Shown piece after piece: positions 7,334 to 15,785 of a stretch of 64,000 bases of DNA. A program made the position numbers and the translations under genes. Source of the stretch: Vulcanimicrobiota bacterium (GTDB lineage: Bacteria; Vulcanimicrobiota; Vulcanimicrobiia; Vulcanimicrobiales; Vulcanimicrobiaceae); the NCBI GenBank assembly GCA_003161435.1, contig PMOS01000005.1, positions 1 through 64,000 of the forward strand. Direction: 5' to 3'. The notes under the pieces are model-generated. The model did no database searches, had not been told where the DNA came from, and saw nothing but the letters and a program-made list of their open reading frames with translations. Numbering within the stretch: position 1 is the first letter of the stretch; every line of letters starts with the position of its first letter.

Positions 7334-9810
7334 TCTTCTCTTCAACCTTGGCCGCATGCGGCATCATCTTCCCCGGTGACGCCGCCGCCGCCGATCGTGG
7401 CCGGGTCGGCGGGAAAGCCGCCGGACTCGCGCGACTGCGCGACGCGGGCTGCGACGTACCGGCCTGGTTCGTCGTGACGCCGGCGTGCTGCGACGACGAC
7501 GGCGTGCTCGACGCGCTGGCGCGGATCGTCGCGGACGGCGACTGCGGCGACGCGCAAGGCGCGACCTTTGCGGTGCGCTCTTCGGCGCTCGTCGAAGACG
7601 GCGCGAACGCCTCGTACGCGGGGCAGTTCGAGAGCCGGCTGTTCGTCCCGCGCGACGGCGTGCTCGAGGCGATCGCTCGCGTTCGCGCTTCGGCCGGCAG
7701 CGATGCCGCACGAGCGTACGCAGGCAGCTCCGACATCGCCGCAATGGCGGTCGTCGTGCAACGCATGGTCGACGGCGAAGCCGGCGGGGTCGCTTTCGGC
7801 GTCGATCCGGTCGACGGGAGCGACGTCGTCGTCGTGACGGCGGCATATGGTCTGACGTGCGGCGTCGTCGACGGCGACCTCGTCGTCGATACGTGGCGGG
7901 TCGAGCGCGACGGCACGATCGGCACGCGCACGATCGCCGAGAAGGACCGCATGCACGTGCGCGCACCCGGCGGAACGACGGCCGTCGCCGTCGATGCGCC
8001 ACTGCGCGCGCGCCCGGTGCTCGGCGACGATGCGGTGATCGCGATCGCGTCGTTGGTCCGCCGAATTGCGAATGCGGCCGGCACGCCGCAAGACGTCGAG
8101 TTCACCGTGCGCGACGGACGGCTCTGGGCGTTGCAAGCGCGGCCCGTCACCGCGATCGCACCGGCGAGGATGCCGGTCGCCATCTGGGACGACAGCAACA
8201 TCGCCGAGAGCTACGGCGGTGTGGTCGGAGCGCTCACCTACTCGTTCGCCCGGCACGCGTACGCCGGCGCGTACCGCTCCTTCTTCCGCCTGGTCGCGGT
8301 GCCGCGAACGACGATCGACGCGCACGCCGAGACGTTCGAGGGGCTCGTGGGGCGGATCGAGGGCCGGATGATGTACGACCTGGTGCACTGGTATCAGATG
8401 CTCGCGCTGCTCCCGGGCTACCGGCTCAACCGCCGTTTGATGGAAGAGATGATGGGCGTGCGCGAGGCGATGCCGGTCGAGGTCGCCGACGCGATCGCCC
8501 GTGACTGCCGGCGCGGCCGGGCGCGCGACGCCGCGATGCTCGCGAGAACCACGTTCGCGTTGACCGTCGCCGCCGCGCGGCTCCCACACGAGATCGCGCG
8601 CTTCCACACGCACGTCGCGGCGACGCTCGCGGGCGCGCCCGAGCTCGGACGCGCTTCGCTCGTCGAGCTGGCGCGCGAGTACCGACGGCTCGAGAGCGCA
8701 TTGCTCGACCGCTGGAACGTGCCGATCGCCAACGACTTCTTCGTGATGCTTTCGTTCGGGTTGCTCAAGCGCGCCGCCGAAACGTGGTGCGGCGACGCGT
8801 CCTTGGCACCGGCACTGCTGACCGGCAGCGGCGGGATGCTCAGCGCCGAGCCGGCGCGCGCCGTGCAGCTTCTCGCCGCGCTCGAGTCGGACGGCGACCG
8901 GCTCGGCTTCGAGCTGGAGATCGGCGCATATCTCGCTCGCTTCGGCGATCGCTGCGAGAGCGAGCTGAAGCTCGAAAGCCCGACGCTGCACGACGACCCG
9001 CGTCCGCTGTTCGAAGCGATCGCGCGGCTGCGCGGCACGAACACGGCGACGCCGGAGCACGTTGCGCGCGACCTGCGACGCGACGCCGAGCGGCGCGCGC
9101 ACGATGCACTGCGCAACCACCCGCTGCGCGCGCTCGCGTTCGCGCGACTCGTTGCGTGGGCGCGCGCGCGGATCGTCGCGCGCGAGAACCTGCGCTTCGA
9201 GCGCACGCGCGTGTTCGGCCACGTGCGGCGCATCGTGCTCGCGATGGGCGCCGTGCTGGTGCGGCGCGGTGCGCTCGACGATGCGCGCGACGTCTTTCAC
9301 CTGACCGTCGACGAATTGCTGGGGTACGTCGAAGGGACGACTGCCAGCCGGGACCTGCGCGGGCTCGCGGCGGTGCGCCGCACCGAAAGCGCGCGTTATG
9401 CGGCGGCGCCGGCGCCGCCCAACCGCTTCGCGACCCGCGACCTGCCGGTCGCGCCGCCGGCGTCCGTTTCGCCGGCCGGCGACGACGGCGCGCGCAGCGG
9501 CACACCGTGCTGCCCCGGCGTCGTGCGCGGCCGTGCCCGCCTCGTGCGCGATCCGCGCGAGACGCTGCTCTCCGGGGAGATCCTCGTCGCCGAGCGCACC
9601 GATCCGAGTTGGGTCGTCCTCTTTCCGGCCGCCGCGGCGATCCTGGTCGAGCGCGGGAGCCAGCTCTCGCACGCGGCGATCGTGTCGCGCGAGATGGGGA
9701 TCCCGTCGGTGGTCGCGATCCGCGGGCTGATGTCGTGGCTGCACGACGGCGACCTGGTCGAGCTCGACGGAGCGACCGGCGTCGTCCGCCGGCTGGACGA
9801 AGCAGTATGA
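7330..9810 (+). CDS. PEP-synthase/rifampin-phosphotransferase-like dikinase
   Basis: At 826 residues this has the three-part plan of rifampin phosphotransferase and PEP synthase. An N-terminal ATP-grasp (about 1-290) shows GGKAAGLARL, FAVRSSALVEDG, VVVQRMVDGEAGGVAFGVDP and LWALQARPVT. A helical middle domain (about 300-710) shows NIAESYGGVVGALTYSF. A C-terminal swivelling phosphohistidine domain (about 720-826) shows RGSQLSHAAIVSREMGIPSV with the transfer His near 780. Such enzymes cleave ATP to AMP and Pi and pass the beta-phosphate to a small acceptor. The length fits RPH (about 865) as well as PEP synthase (about 790). Inside a prenyl operon, a lipid or metabolite hydroxyl is a likely acceptor (inference). 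Confidence 0.8.
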   Translation: MIFSSTLAACGIIFPGDAAAADRGRVGGKAAGLARLRDAGCDVPAWFVVTPACCDDDGVLDALARIVADGDCGDAQGATFAVRSSALVEDGANASYAGQFESRLFVPRDGVLEAIARVRASAGSDAARAYAGSSDIAAMAVVVQRMVDGEAGGVAFGVDPVDGSDVVVVTAAYGLTCGVVDGDLVVDTWRVERDGTIGTRTIAEKDRMHVRAPGGTTAVAVDAPLRARPVLGDDAVIAIASLVRRIANAAGTPQDVEFTVRDGRLWALQARPVTAIAPARMPVAIWDDSNIAESYGGVVGALTYSFARHAYAGAYRSFFRLVAVPRTTIDAHAETFEGLVGRIEGRMMYDLVHWYQMLALLPGYRLNRRLMEEMMGVREAMPVEVADAIARDCRRGRARDAAMLARTTFALTVAAARLPHEIARFHTHVAATLAGAPELGRASLVELAREYRRLESALLDRWNVPIANDFFVMLSFGLLKRAAETWCGDASLAPALLTGSGGMLSAEPARAVQLLAALESDGDRLGFELEIGAYLARFGDRCESELKLESPTLHDDPRPLFEAIARLRGTNTATPEHVARDLRRDAERRAHDALRNHPLRALAFARLVAWARARIVARENLRFERTRVFGHVRRIVLAMGAVLVRRGALDDARDVFHLTVDELLGYVEGTTASRDLRGLAAVRRTESARYAAAPAPPNRFATRDLPVAPPASVSPAGDDGARSGTPCCPGVVRGRARLVRDPRETLLSGEILVAERTDPSWVVLFPAAAAILVERGSQLSHAAIVSREMGIPSVVAIRGLMSWLHDGDLVELDGATGVVRRLDEAV

Positions 9811-10871
9811 ACGCGCTCCGCTACGCGCAGTGCTGGGAGGACGCGGACGTCCTCGTCTCCGCCCTGGCAGTCCGGCCGGGCGGTACGTACGTCGCGATCG
9901 CATCGGCCGGCGACAACGCTCTGGCGATGCTCGCCGCCGGTCCGGCGCGAGTGATCGCGATCGAACGGGAGCCCGCCCAGCTCGCTGCGCTCGGACTGCG
10001 CGTCGCGGCGTACCGCGCGCTCGCCCACGGCGAGCTGCTCGCGCTGATCGGCTCGCGCCCGCACGACGATCGGCTCGGCCTCTATGCGCGCTGCCGGCCG
10101 GCGCTCGACGACGACGCGCGTGCGTACTGGGACGCACGCCCCGGCGCGATCCGCGCCGGCATCGGCGGCGCCGGCCGCTTCGAAGGGTACCTCGCGCTGT
10201 TCCGCACCGCCGTGCTGCCGCTGATCCATTCGCCGAGCACGGTGCGCGAGCTGCTTGCGTGCGACGACGCCGAGCGTGCGCGCTTCTATGACGAACGGTG
10301 GGACAGCCTGCGCTGGCGCTTGGCGTTCCGCACCTTCTTCGCGCGGCCGGCGATGAGCGCGCTCGGCCGCGACCCACGCTTCTTCGCGCAGGCCGACGGC
10401 CCGGTATCGCAGCGGTTGTTGGCGCGAATCGCGCGCTCGCTGCGCGACGACGACGCCGGCGCGAACCCGTACCTGCGCTGGATCCTGACCGGCGCGCACG
10501 GCGCCGCGCTTCCGCTCGCGCTGCGCGCGGAGTCGTTCGACGCGATCCGCGACAACCTGGACCGGCTCGAAGTCCGCCGCTGCTCGCTCGAAGAGTTCGC
10601 CGACGGTTACGACGGCCCGGCGATCGACGGCTGGAATCTGTCCGACGTCTTCGAGTACCTCGACGAAGCGTCGTACGAAGCGTTGCTGGCGCGCATCGCG
10701 GCGGCATCGTCGCCGCGCGCGCGGTTGGCGTACTGGAACATGCTCGTGCCGCGCCGCCGCCCCGAGTCGCTGGCCTCGTTCTTGGCCGCGCGCGAGGACA
10801 TCGCCGCGCCGCTGCGCGCGCGCGACCGCGTCCCGTTCTACGGCGACTTCGTCGTGGAGGAAGCACGATGA
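9807..10871 (+). CDS. BtaA/DUF3419-like SAM 3-amino-3-carboxypropyltransferase
   Basis: The 354-residue protein has the DUF3419/BtaA signature near its start (LRYAQCWEDADVLVSAL, family form YxQxWEDP), a SAM-binding-like strand-loop (YVAIASAGDNALAMLAAGP, about 30-50), and LSDVFEYL near the C-terminus. BtaA transfers the 3-amino-3-carboxypropyl group of SAM to diacylglycerol, the first step to the betaine lipid DGTS. There is no BtaB-like N-methyltransferase domain fused or adjacent, so a non-methylated homoserine ether or another acceptor is possible. It overlaps both neighbours by ATGA in the eight-gene operon. Confidence 0.75.
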   Translation: MNALRYAQCWEDADVLVSALAVRPGGTYVAIASAGDNALAMLAAGPARVIAIEREPAQLAALGLRVAAYRALAHGELLALIGSRPHDDRLGLYARCRPALDDDARAYWDARPGAIRAGIGGAGRFEGYLALFRTAVLPLIHSPSTVRELLACDDAERARFYDERWDSLRWRLAFRTFFARPAMSALGRDPRFFAQADGPVSQRLLARIARSLRDDDAGANPYLRWILTGAHGAALPLALRAESFDAIRDNLDRLEVRRCSLEEFADGYDGPAIDGWNLSDVFEYLDEASYEALLARIAAASSPRARLAYWNMLVPRRRPESLASFLAAREDIAAPLRARDRVPFYGDFVVEEAR

Positions 10872-11521
10872 TCGTCGCCTTCGCCGCCGCCGCGGCCATC
10901 CTCGCGCTGCTCGTCGGCGGTATCGGCATGCTGGCGCTGCGCTTCCGCTGGGAACCCGAAGCGGCGCGCAAGGGCTCGCACGTCGCCGTCGGCCTCGCCT
11001 GTCTGCCGTTGCCGCTGCTGTTCGCCGACGCGACGCCGGTGATTGCGCTCGCTGCCGTCGCGTGCGCCGGGTTGGTCGCCTTGCGCGCGGTGCCGGCGTT
11101 GCGCGCGCGGTTCGGCTGCGCGCTGCACGGCATCGCGCGCGCATCGCTGGGCGAGTTCGCGTTCGTCGCCGGCGTTGCGCTGGCGTTCGTCCTCGCGCAC
11201 GGCGATTTCGCGGCGTACGCGGCGGCGATCCTCACGCTGACCCTGGGCGACACGGCGGCCGCCCTGATCGGACGGCGCTTCGGCCGCCACCCGTATGCGA
11301 TCGGCCGCGCGCGCAAATCGGTCGAAGGCTCGTGCGCGTTCTTCGCCGTCGCCGCGCTCGTTTGCGCACTCGTGCCCGGCGCCGCGAGCATCGCCGCCGT
11401 TGCGGCGTTCGCGCTTGCGACGACGCTGGCCGAGGCGTTCGCCGGCGACGGGCTCGACAACGCCGCAATTCCGCTCGCCGGCTTGCTGGCGTTGCGCCTC
11501 TTCACGGGAGTTTCTCCATGA
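10868..11521 (+). CDS. phytol/dolichol kinase-like CTP-dependent lipid kinase
   Basis: This 217-residue membrane protein has about six or seven hydrophobic helices. It carries the signatures of the SEC59/VTE5/DGK1 CTP-dependent lipid-alcohol kinase family: RKGSHVAVGL (about 35-44), GDTAAALIGRRFGRHPYAIG (about 126-145) and RKSVEGSCAFF (about 148-158). Members phosphorylate polyprenols, phytol or diacylglycerol. The related CDP-archaeol synthase and CdsA enzymes are a weaker alternative. In this operon it would plausibly activate or salvage a prenyl alcohol. It overlaps both neighbours by ATGA. Confidence 0.75.
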   Translation: MIVAFAAAAAILALLVGGIGMLALRFRWEPEAARKGSHVAVGLACLPLPLLFADATPVIALAAVACAGLVALRAVPALRARFGCALHGIARASLGEFAFVAGVALAFVLAHGDFAAYAAAILTLTLGDTAAALIGRRFGRHPYAIGRARKSVEGSCAFFAVAALVCALVPGAASIAAVAAFALATTLAEAFAGDGLDNAAIPLAGLLALRLFTGVSP

Positions 11522-12417
11522 CCACTCTGCACATCGAAAGCTGTGGTCCGGACGCGACGATGGAGCATCGCCGCAACGGCGCGGTGCTCGCCCGCGCTTC
11601 GCTCTGGCACCGCGTGACGCCGTTGCACGGCGGACGCCGCGTCGGCTTCGTCGGCGAGGTCGAGTCGCACGACGACGACGCGTTGACCGCGCTGCTCCAG
11701 GGCGCGGCTGCACAACTGCGCGCGGCAGGGTGCGAACTCGCCGTCGGCCCGGTCGACGGCGACACCTGGCACCGTTATCGGCTCGTCACGTGGAGTGACG
11801 GCACGCCGCCGTTCGCACTCGAGCCGTTCTCACCGCTCGAGGCGAGCCTACCGTGGACGAAGGCCGGCTTTGAAGCGCTGGAGACGTATGCGTCGTATCG
11901 CGATGACGCGCTGGCCGAACGCGATCCGCGCGTCCCCGTGCTCGCCGCGCGGCTGCGCGACGCGGGCGTCACGGTGCGGGCGCTCGACCTCGATCGCTTC
12001 GACGACGAGCTCGCGCAGATTCACGCGCTCGCGCTGCGCGGCTTCCGCGACGCACCGCTGTTCGCCCCGATCGGCTTCGAGGCGTTCGCCGCATTGTACC
12101 GTCCGCTCGCGCCGCTGCTCGACCCGCGCCTGTGTCCGGTCGCGGAGCTGAACGGGCGCATCGCCGCGGCGCTGTTCGCGCTGCGCGATCCACGCGCGCC
12201 CGAGGCCGTCGTCCTCAAAACGGTCGTCCGCGACGCCGACCGGCGGTTGGCCGGCGTCGGCTTCGTGCTCACCGACGCGTCGCGCACCGCGGCGCACGCG
12301 CTGGGAGCGACGCGCGCGATCTCCGCGCTGCAGCATGACGGCAACGTCGCGCGTTCGCTCGCCGGTCGGGCGATCGTCTTCCGCCGTTACGCCGTCTTCG
12401 CCAAGGAGCTGTCATGA
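11518..12417 (+). CDS. GNAT-like putative acyltransferase
   Basis: The 299-residue soluble protein has a two-lobed layout. The N-terminal half includes RRVGFVGEVESHDDDALTAL and an Ala-rich helix with AVGPVDGDTWHRYRLVTW. The C-terminal half includes AELNGRIAAALFALRDP and ends RAIVFRRYAVFAKEL. This resembles large GNAT-fold proteins encoded next to acyl-CoA ligases, but the acetyl-CoA-binding Q/RxxGxG/A motif is not clear. It is translationally coupled (ATGA) to the kinase upstream and the AMP-binding enzyme downstream, so an acyl transfer role in the same pathway is a reasonable inference. Confidence 0.5.
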   Translation: MTTLHIESCGPDATMEHRRNGAVLARASLWHRVTPLHGGRRVGFVGEVESHDDDALTALLQGAAAQLRAAGCELAVGPVDGDTWHRYRLVTWSDGTPPFALEPFSPLEASLPWTKAGFEALETYASYRDDALAERDPRVPVLAARLRDAGVTVRALDLDRFDDELAQIHALALRGFRDAPLFAPIGFEAFAALYRPLAPLLDPRLCPVAELNGRIAAALFALRDPRAPEAVVLKTVVRDADRRLAGVGFVLTDASRTAAHALGATRAISALQHDGNVARSLAGRAIVFRRYAVFAKELS

Positions 12418-13985
12418 ACGTCACCGAGATCTTGCGCGCGCGAGCCGCCGAACACCCCGACCGTCCGGCGCTGCTCGACGCGGCCGCCGGCTCGGCGCTG
12501 ACCTACGCTCAGCTCGACGCCGCGAGTGGACGCGTCGCTGCCGCCTTGCGAGCGCGCGGATTGCGCCCCGGCGAGACCGTGCTGATCCTCCATCCGGTCG
12601 CGACGGAGCTGTACGTCGCGTTGATCGGCGCGCTGCGCGCCGGGCTGGTTCCGGCGATTCCACCGGCCGGTGCCGGCCGCGACGCGCTCGCGCGCTGCGC
12701 TCGGATGCAGCCTCCGCGTGCCGTCCTGGTCGGCGGGATCGGCTGGGCCGCGCTCGCCGCCGTTCCGGCGCTACGGCGTGCCGTTCGCTTGTCCACCGTA
12801 TCGACGCCGTTCGCGTACGGCGTCTTACCTGCGAACGCCGTTGCGACCGCTGCGATCGAGCCGCGCGACGACGACGATCCCGCGATGCTGACCTTCACCT
12901 CGGGCAGTACCGGCGAACCCAAAGCGCTGGTGCGCTCGCACGGCGTCGCGCGCGCGCAGGTCGACGCGCTGGCGCGCGCGCTCGACCTGGACGGTGCGAC
13001 ATCGCTGTGCACGATGCCGATCGTATTGCTCGCCGAGCTGGCTGCCGGCGCGACGTGCTTTTTGCCGGGACTCGATCTGCGGCATCCCGCTCGCGTCGAC
13101 GGTGCGCTGCTCGCCGAGCGACTGCGTGCGCACGACGTCGAACGGATCGTCGCCTCGCCGGCGCTGCTGGCGAACCTCGCGTCGGCGCTGAGGGGTCGCG
13201 GCGACAGGCTGCCCGCATTGCGCACCGTCGCCTCCGGCGGCGCACCGGTGATGCCGCCGCTGGCCGACGCACTCCGCGCCGTCGCGCCGAACGCGCGCAT
13301 CCTCGCCGTCTACGGCAGCACCGAGGCCGAGCCGATCGCACGGCTCGACGCGGCCGACGTCACGCCGTCCGATCACGCCGCGATGCGCGCGGGTGCCGGA
13401 CTGCTCGCGGGTACGCCGTGCGGTCCCGGTGCGGTGGCGATCGTCGTGCGCGCTGCCGGTTCGGTCATCGGACCGTTCGACGACGACGACGACGACGTCG
13501 AACGGCACGCGCTCGCAGCCGGCGCCGTCGGCGAGATCGTCGTCTGCGGACCGCAGGTCGTGCCGCACTATCTGGACCGCGCCGCCGACGCGACGACGAA
13601 GATCCGCGCCGGCACGCGCAGCTGGCACCGCACGGGCGATTTGGGCTACCGCGACGGCGACGGTCGCCTCTGGCTGGTGGGCCGCGCGACGGCGACGATC
13701 GACGACGGACGCGGCATCGTCGAGCCGTTGCGCGTCGAGTGCGCCCTCGCGTATCTGCCCGGCATCGCACGCAGCGCGATCGCCGGCTGCGACGGCGCGC
13801 GCATTTTGGTGGTCGAGCCGGTCGCCGGGCAGGCGGTCGACGAGCGCGCGATTCGCGCCGCGCTGGCGTTCGTCGACCTGGACCGAATCGTCATCGCGCC
13901 CGTTCCGGTCGATCCGCGGCACGAGGCGAAGGTCGACTACGCGGGACTGCAGCGGCTCGCCGGCCGGTACGCGCGTGCATCCTGA
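12414..13985 (+). CDS. AMP-forming acyl-CoA ligase-like enzyme
   Basis: The 523-residue protein belongs to the ANL superfamily. It has the P-loop-like LTFTSGSTGEPKAL (about 159-172), an aromatic/STE motif YGSTEAEPIARLD (about 301-313) and a hinge-like HRTGDLGYRDGDGRLWLVGR (about 405-424). The C-terminal lobe is reduced, and the usual catalytic Lys motif appears only as RHEAKVDYAGL near the end, so adenylation may need checking. Relatives activate fatty or aromatic acids as acyl-AMP and acyl-CoA. Its place in the operon suggests it supplies the acyl unit used by the GNAT-like neighbour. Confidence 0.75.
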   Translation: MNVTEILRARAAEHPDRPALLDAAAGSALTYAQLDAASGRVAAALRARGLRPGETVLILHPVATELYVALIGALRAGLVPAIPPAGAGRDALARCARMQPPRAVLVGGIGWAALAAVPALRRAVRLSTVSTPFAYGVLPANAVATAAIEPRDDDDPAMLTFTSGSTGEPKALVRSHGVARAQVDALARALDLDGATSLCTMPIVLLAELAAGATCFLPGLDLRHPARVDGALLAERLRAHDVERIVASPALLANLASALRGRGDRLPALRTVASGGAPVMPPLADALRAVAPNARILAVYGSTEAEPIARLDAADVTPSDHAAMRAGAGLLAGTPCGPGAVAIVVRAAGSVIGPFDDDDDDVERHALAAGAVGEIVVCGPQVVPHYLDRAADATTKIRAGTRSWHRTGDLGYRDGDGRLWLVGRATATIDDGRGIVEPLRVECALAYLPGIARSAIAGCDGARILVVEPVAGQAVDERAIRAALAFVDLDRIVIAPVPVDPRHEAKVDYAGLQRLAGRYARAS

Positions 13986-14838
13986 CTACACGCACGCGCT
14001 GCGGCGCTACGAAGCGCTCGCGCGGCGCGACGATGCGACGATCCATCCGCAGGGCGGTTCGATTCTGCTCGAACGCGGACGCCCGGCGGCGCGCGCGGTG
14101 GTGCTGCTCCACGGCTTGACGGCCAGCCCGATGCAATGCGGCGCGCTCGCGCGGTGCCTGCACGCCGCCGGTGACGCAGTGCTCGTCCCGCGCCTGCCCG
14201 GGCACGGCGCGCGCGACCGGCTGACGCCCCAGCTGCGCGACGTACGCGCGCACGAGCTGATCGAAGCCGCGCACGAAGCGCTCACGATCGCGCGCGGGCT
14301 CGGCACGGCGGTGACCGTCGCGGGCTTCTCGCTCGGCGGCTTGCTCGCCGCGTGGCTCGCGCAGCACGAGTCGTTCGAACACGCCGTCGCGATCGCGCCG
14401 TTTCTCGGCGTGACGTGGCTCCATCGCCGCGCGACGCCGGCGCTCGTCGCCACGCTGCGCGCGCTGCCGAACGCGTTCTTGTGGTGGGATCCGGTGCTGC
14501 GCGAGCGGCTGATGCCCGAGTACGGCTACCCGCGCTACCCGACCCACGCGATCGCCGAGGCGCTCGGCATCGCGACCTCGCTGGCGGGAATCGCGCGGTC
14601 GACGGCGCCCCTGACACGGCGCATCACGCTCGTGACCAACTCGGGCGAAACCGCCGTCAACAACGCCGCGGCGCGCGATCTCGCGGCGCTGTGGCACGCC
14701 CACGGCGCGGGCGACGTGCGCCTCGATCGCCTTCACGGATTTCCACCCTCGCACGACGTGATCGACCCGCTGCGCCGCGCCGGCCTCGCGGCCCGCGCGC
14801 ATCGCGTCCTCTTCCCGATCCTCCACGGGGCACGCTAG
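13975..14838 (+). CDS. alpha/beta hydrolase, last gene of the prenyl operon
   Basis: GTG 13975 overlaps the end of the ligase gene by 11 bases and gives 287 residues; no better start is visible. The fold is recognisable from VVLLHGLTASPMQCGAL (oxyanion HG), the nucleophile elbow GFSLGG (about 117-122) and a late His in DRLHGFPPSHD (about 250-260). It resembles monoacylglycerol-lipase or carboxylesterase-type hydrolases. A lipid-ester trimming or editing role is inferred from context. The operon ends here, and the 131 bases to the convergent GNAT gene hold nothing I recognise. Confidence 0.75.
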   Translation: MHPDYTHALRRYEALARRDDATIHPQGGSILLERGRPAARAVVLLHGLTASPMQCGALARCLHAAGDAVLVPRLPGHGARDRLTPQLRDVRAHELIEAAHEALTIARGLGTAVTVAGFSLGGLLAAWLAQHESFEHAVAIAPFLGVTWLHRRATPALVATLRALPNAFLWWDPVLRERLMPEYGYPRYPTHAIAEALGIATSLAGIARSTAPLTRRITLVTNSGETAVNNAAARDLAALWHAHGAGDVRLDRLHGFPPSHDVIDPLRRAGLAARAHRVLFPILHGAR

Positions 14839-14969
14839 CGCGACCGCCGCCCCCGCACGCCGGCGGCACGGCCCGGGCGTAGCATCGCGCCATGAGCCTG
14901 GATCGTACGCGCCCGGCGTACCGCGAACGTGCGGGCCTGGATCGCCGGCGCGCGTCGCGCGGTCCGCCG

Positions 14970-15785
14970 CTAGCGCAGCTGCACGCGCATGCGGCGTTGC
15001 CGCGCGATCGGCTCCCAGAACGGGCTCGAGGAGAGTGCTCCGTCGAGCGGCCCGCCCGGCGGCTCGTTGATCAGGGTGAGGTCGTGCGGGGCGAGCTGCG
15101 CGTCGAGCGAGCCGACCAGCGCCTCTGCCGCGGCTTCGTCCTGCGCGCCCGCGTCGAGCAGCAACGGGCCGCGCGGGCCTCCGAGCCGCACGAATGCGTA
15201 TGCCGACGGCGCCTGTTCGGCGCCGACCGTGACCGTCACGAACGGAGCGGCCATCGCGACGCTGCGCGGCTCGCGCTGCCAGCAGGTCGCGGGACGCCGC
15301 GCGATCGCGGCGACATCGGCCGCGTCCCGCGGAGCCTCGGAGAGCACCCCGCATGCGGCGGTCCCGGCGATGCTGCGCTGCTCGCGGCGCCAGGCGACCA
15401 GCTGGCCGACCTGCTCGAAGCCGCCGCGCTGGTAGATGGCGATCGCCGCGCCGTTGTTCTCGAGCACCTCGAGCTCGACGCTCGCCGCGTTCTCCTCGCG
15501 CGCGATCCGCAGCGTGTCGAGGACGCACACCGTTCCCATCCCCGCCCCGCGGGACCCCGGCACGACGCCGAATCCGCCGATCCACGCGCGGTCGCCGCGA
15601 AACGCGAGCAAGGCGAACGCCACGAGGGCGCCGTCGACCGTCCAGCGCGGCGACCGCGCAAGATCGATGTCGTTACGCGCAACGTGATCGGCGAACCAGG
15701 CGTCGGTCATCGTTTCGGCGTCCCCGTACACCTCGCCGCGCATGCAGGTGCGCACGTCGGCCGCGGTCACCCGGTTGTCGATCAC
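14970..15785 (-). CDS. GNAT-family N-acetyltransferase
   Basis: The GTG start at 15785 overlaps the hydrolase stop as GTGA, giving 271 residues. The GNAT core is near residues 40-140: IGGFGVVPGSRGAGMGTVCV contains the acetyl-CoA pyrophosphate loop (R-G-A-G-M-G), followed by VELEVLENNGAAIAIYQRGG, the typical motif B. The C-terminal half (about 145-271) is an extra domain with no clear motif. It is the last gene of the benzoate-ligase transcript (ligase, hydrolase, GNAT). Its substrate is unknown. Confidence 0.75.
   Translation of the reverse strand: MIDNRVTAADVRTCMRGEVYGDAETMTDAWFADHVARNDIDLARSPRWTVDGALVAFALLAFRGDRAWIGGFGVVPGSRGAGMGTVCVLDTLRIAREENAASVELEVLENNGAAIAIYQRGGFEQVGQLVAWRREQRSIAGTAACGVLSEAPRDAADVAAIARRPATCWQREPRSVAMAAPFVTVTVGAEQAPSAYAFVRLGGPRGPLLLDAGAQDEAAAEALVGSLDAQLAPHDLTLINEPPGGPLDGALSSSPFWEPIARQRRMRVQLR

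Noticed and set aside
7342-11772. 1476-codon minus-strand ORF
   Set aside because: It is a shadow of the plus-strand prenyl operon caused by high GC at third positions; its composition is Arg/Ala-rich with no motifs.
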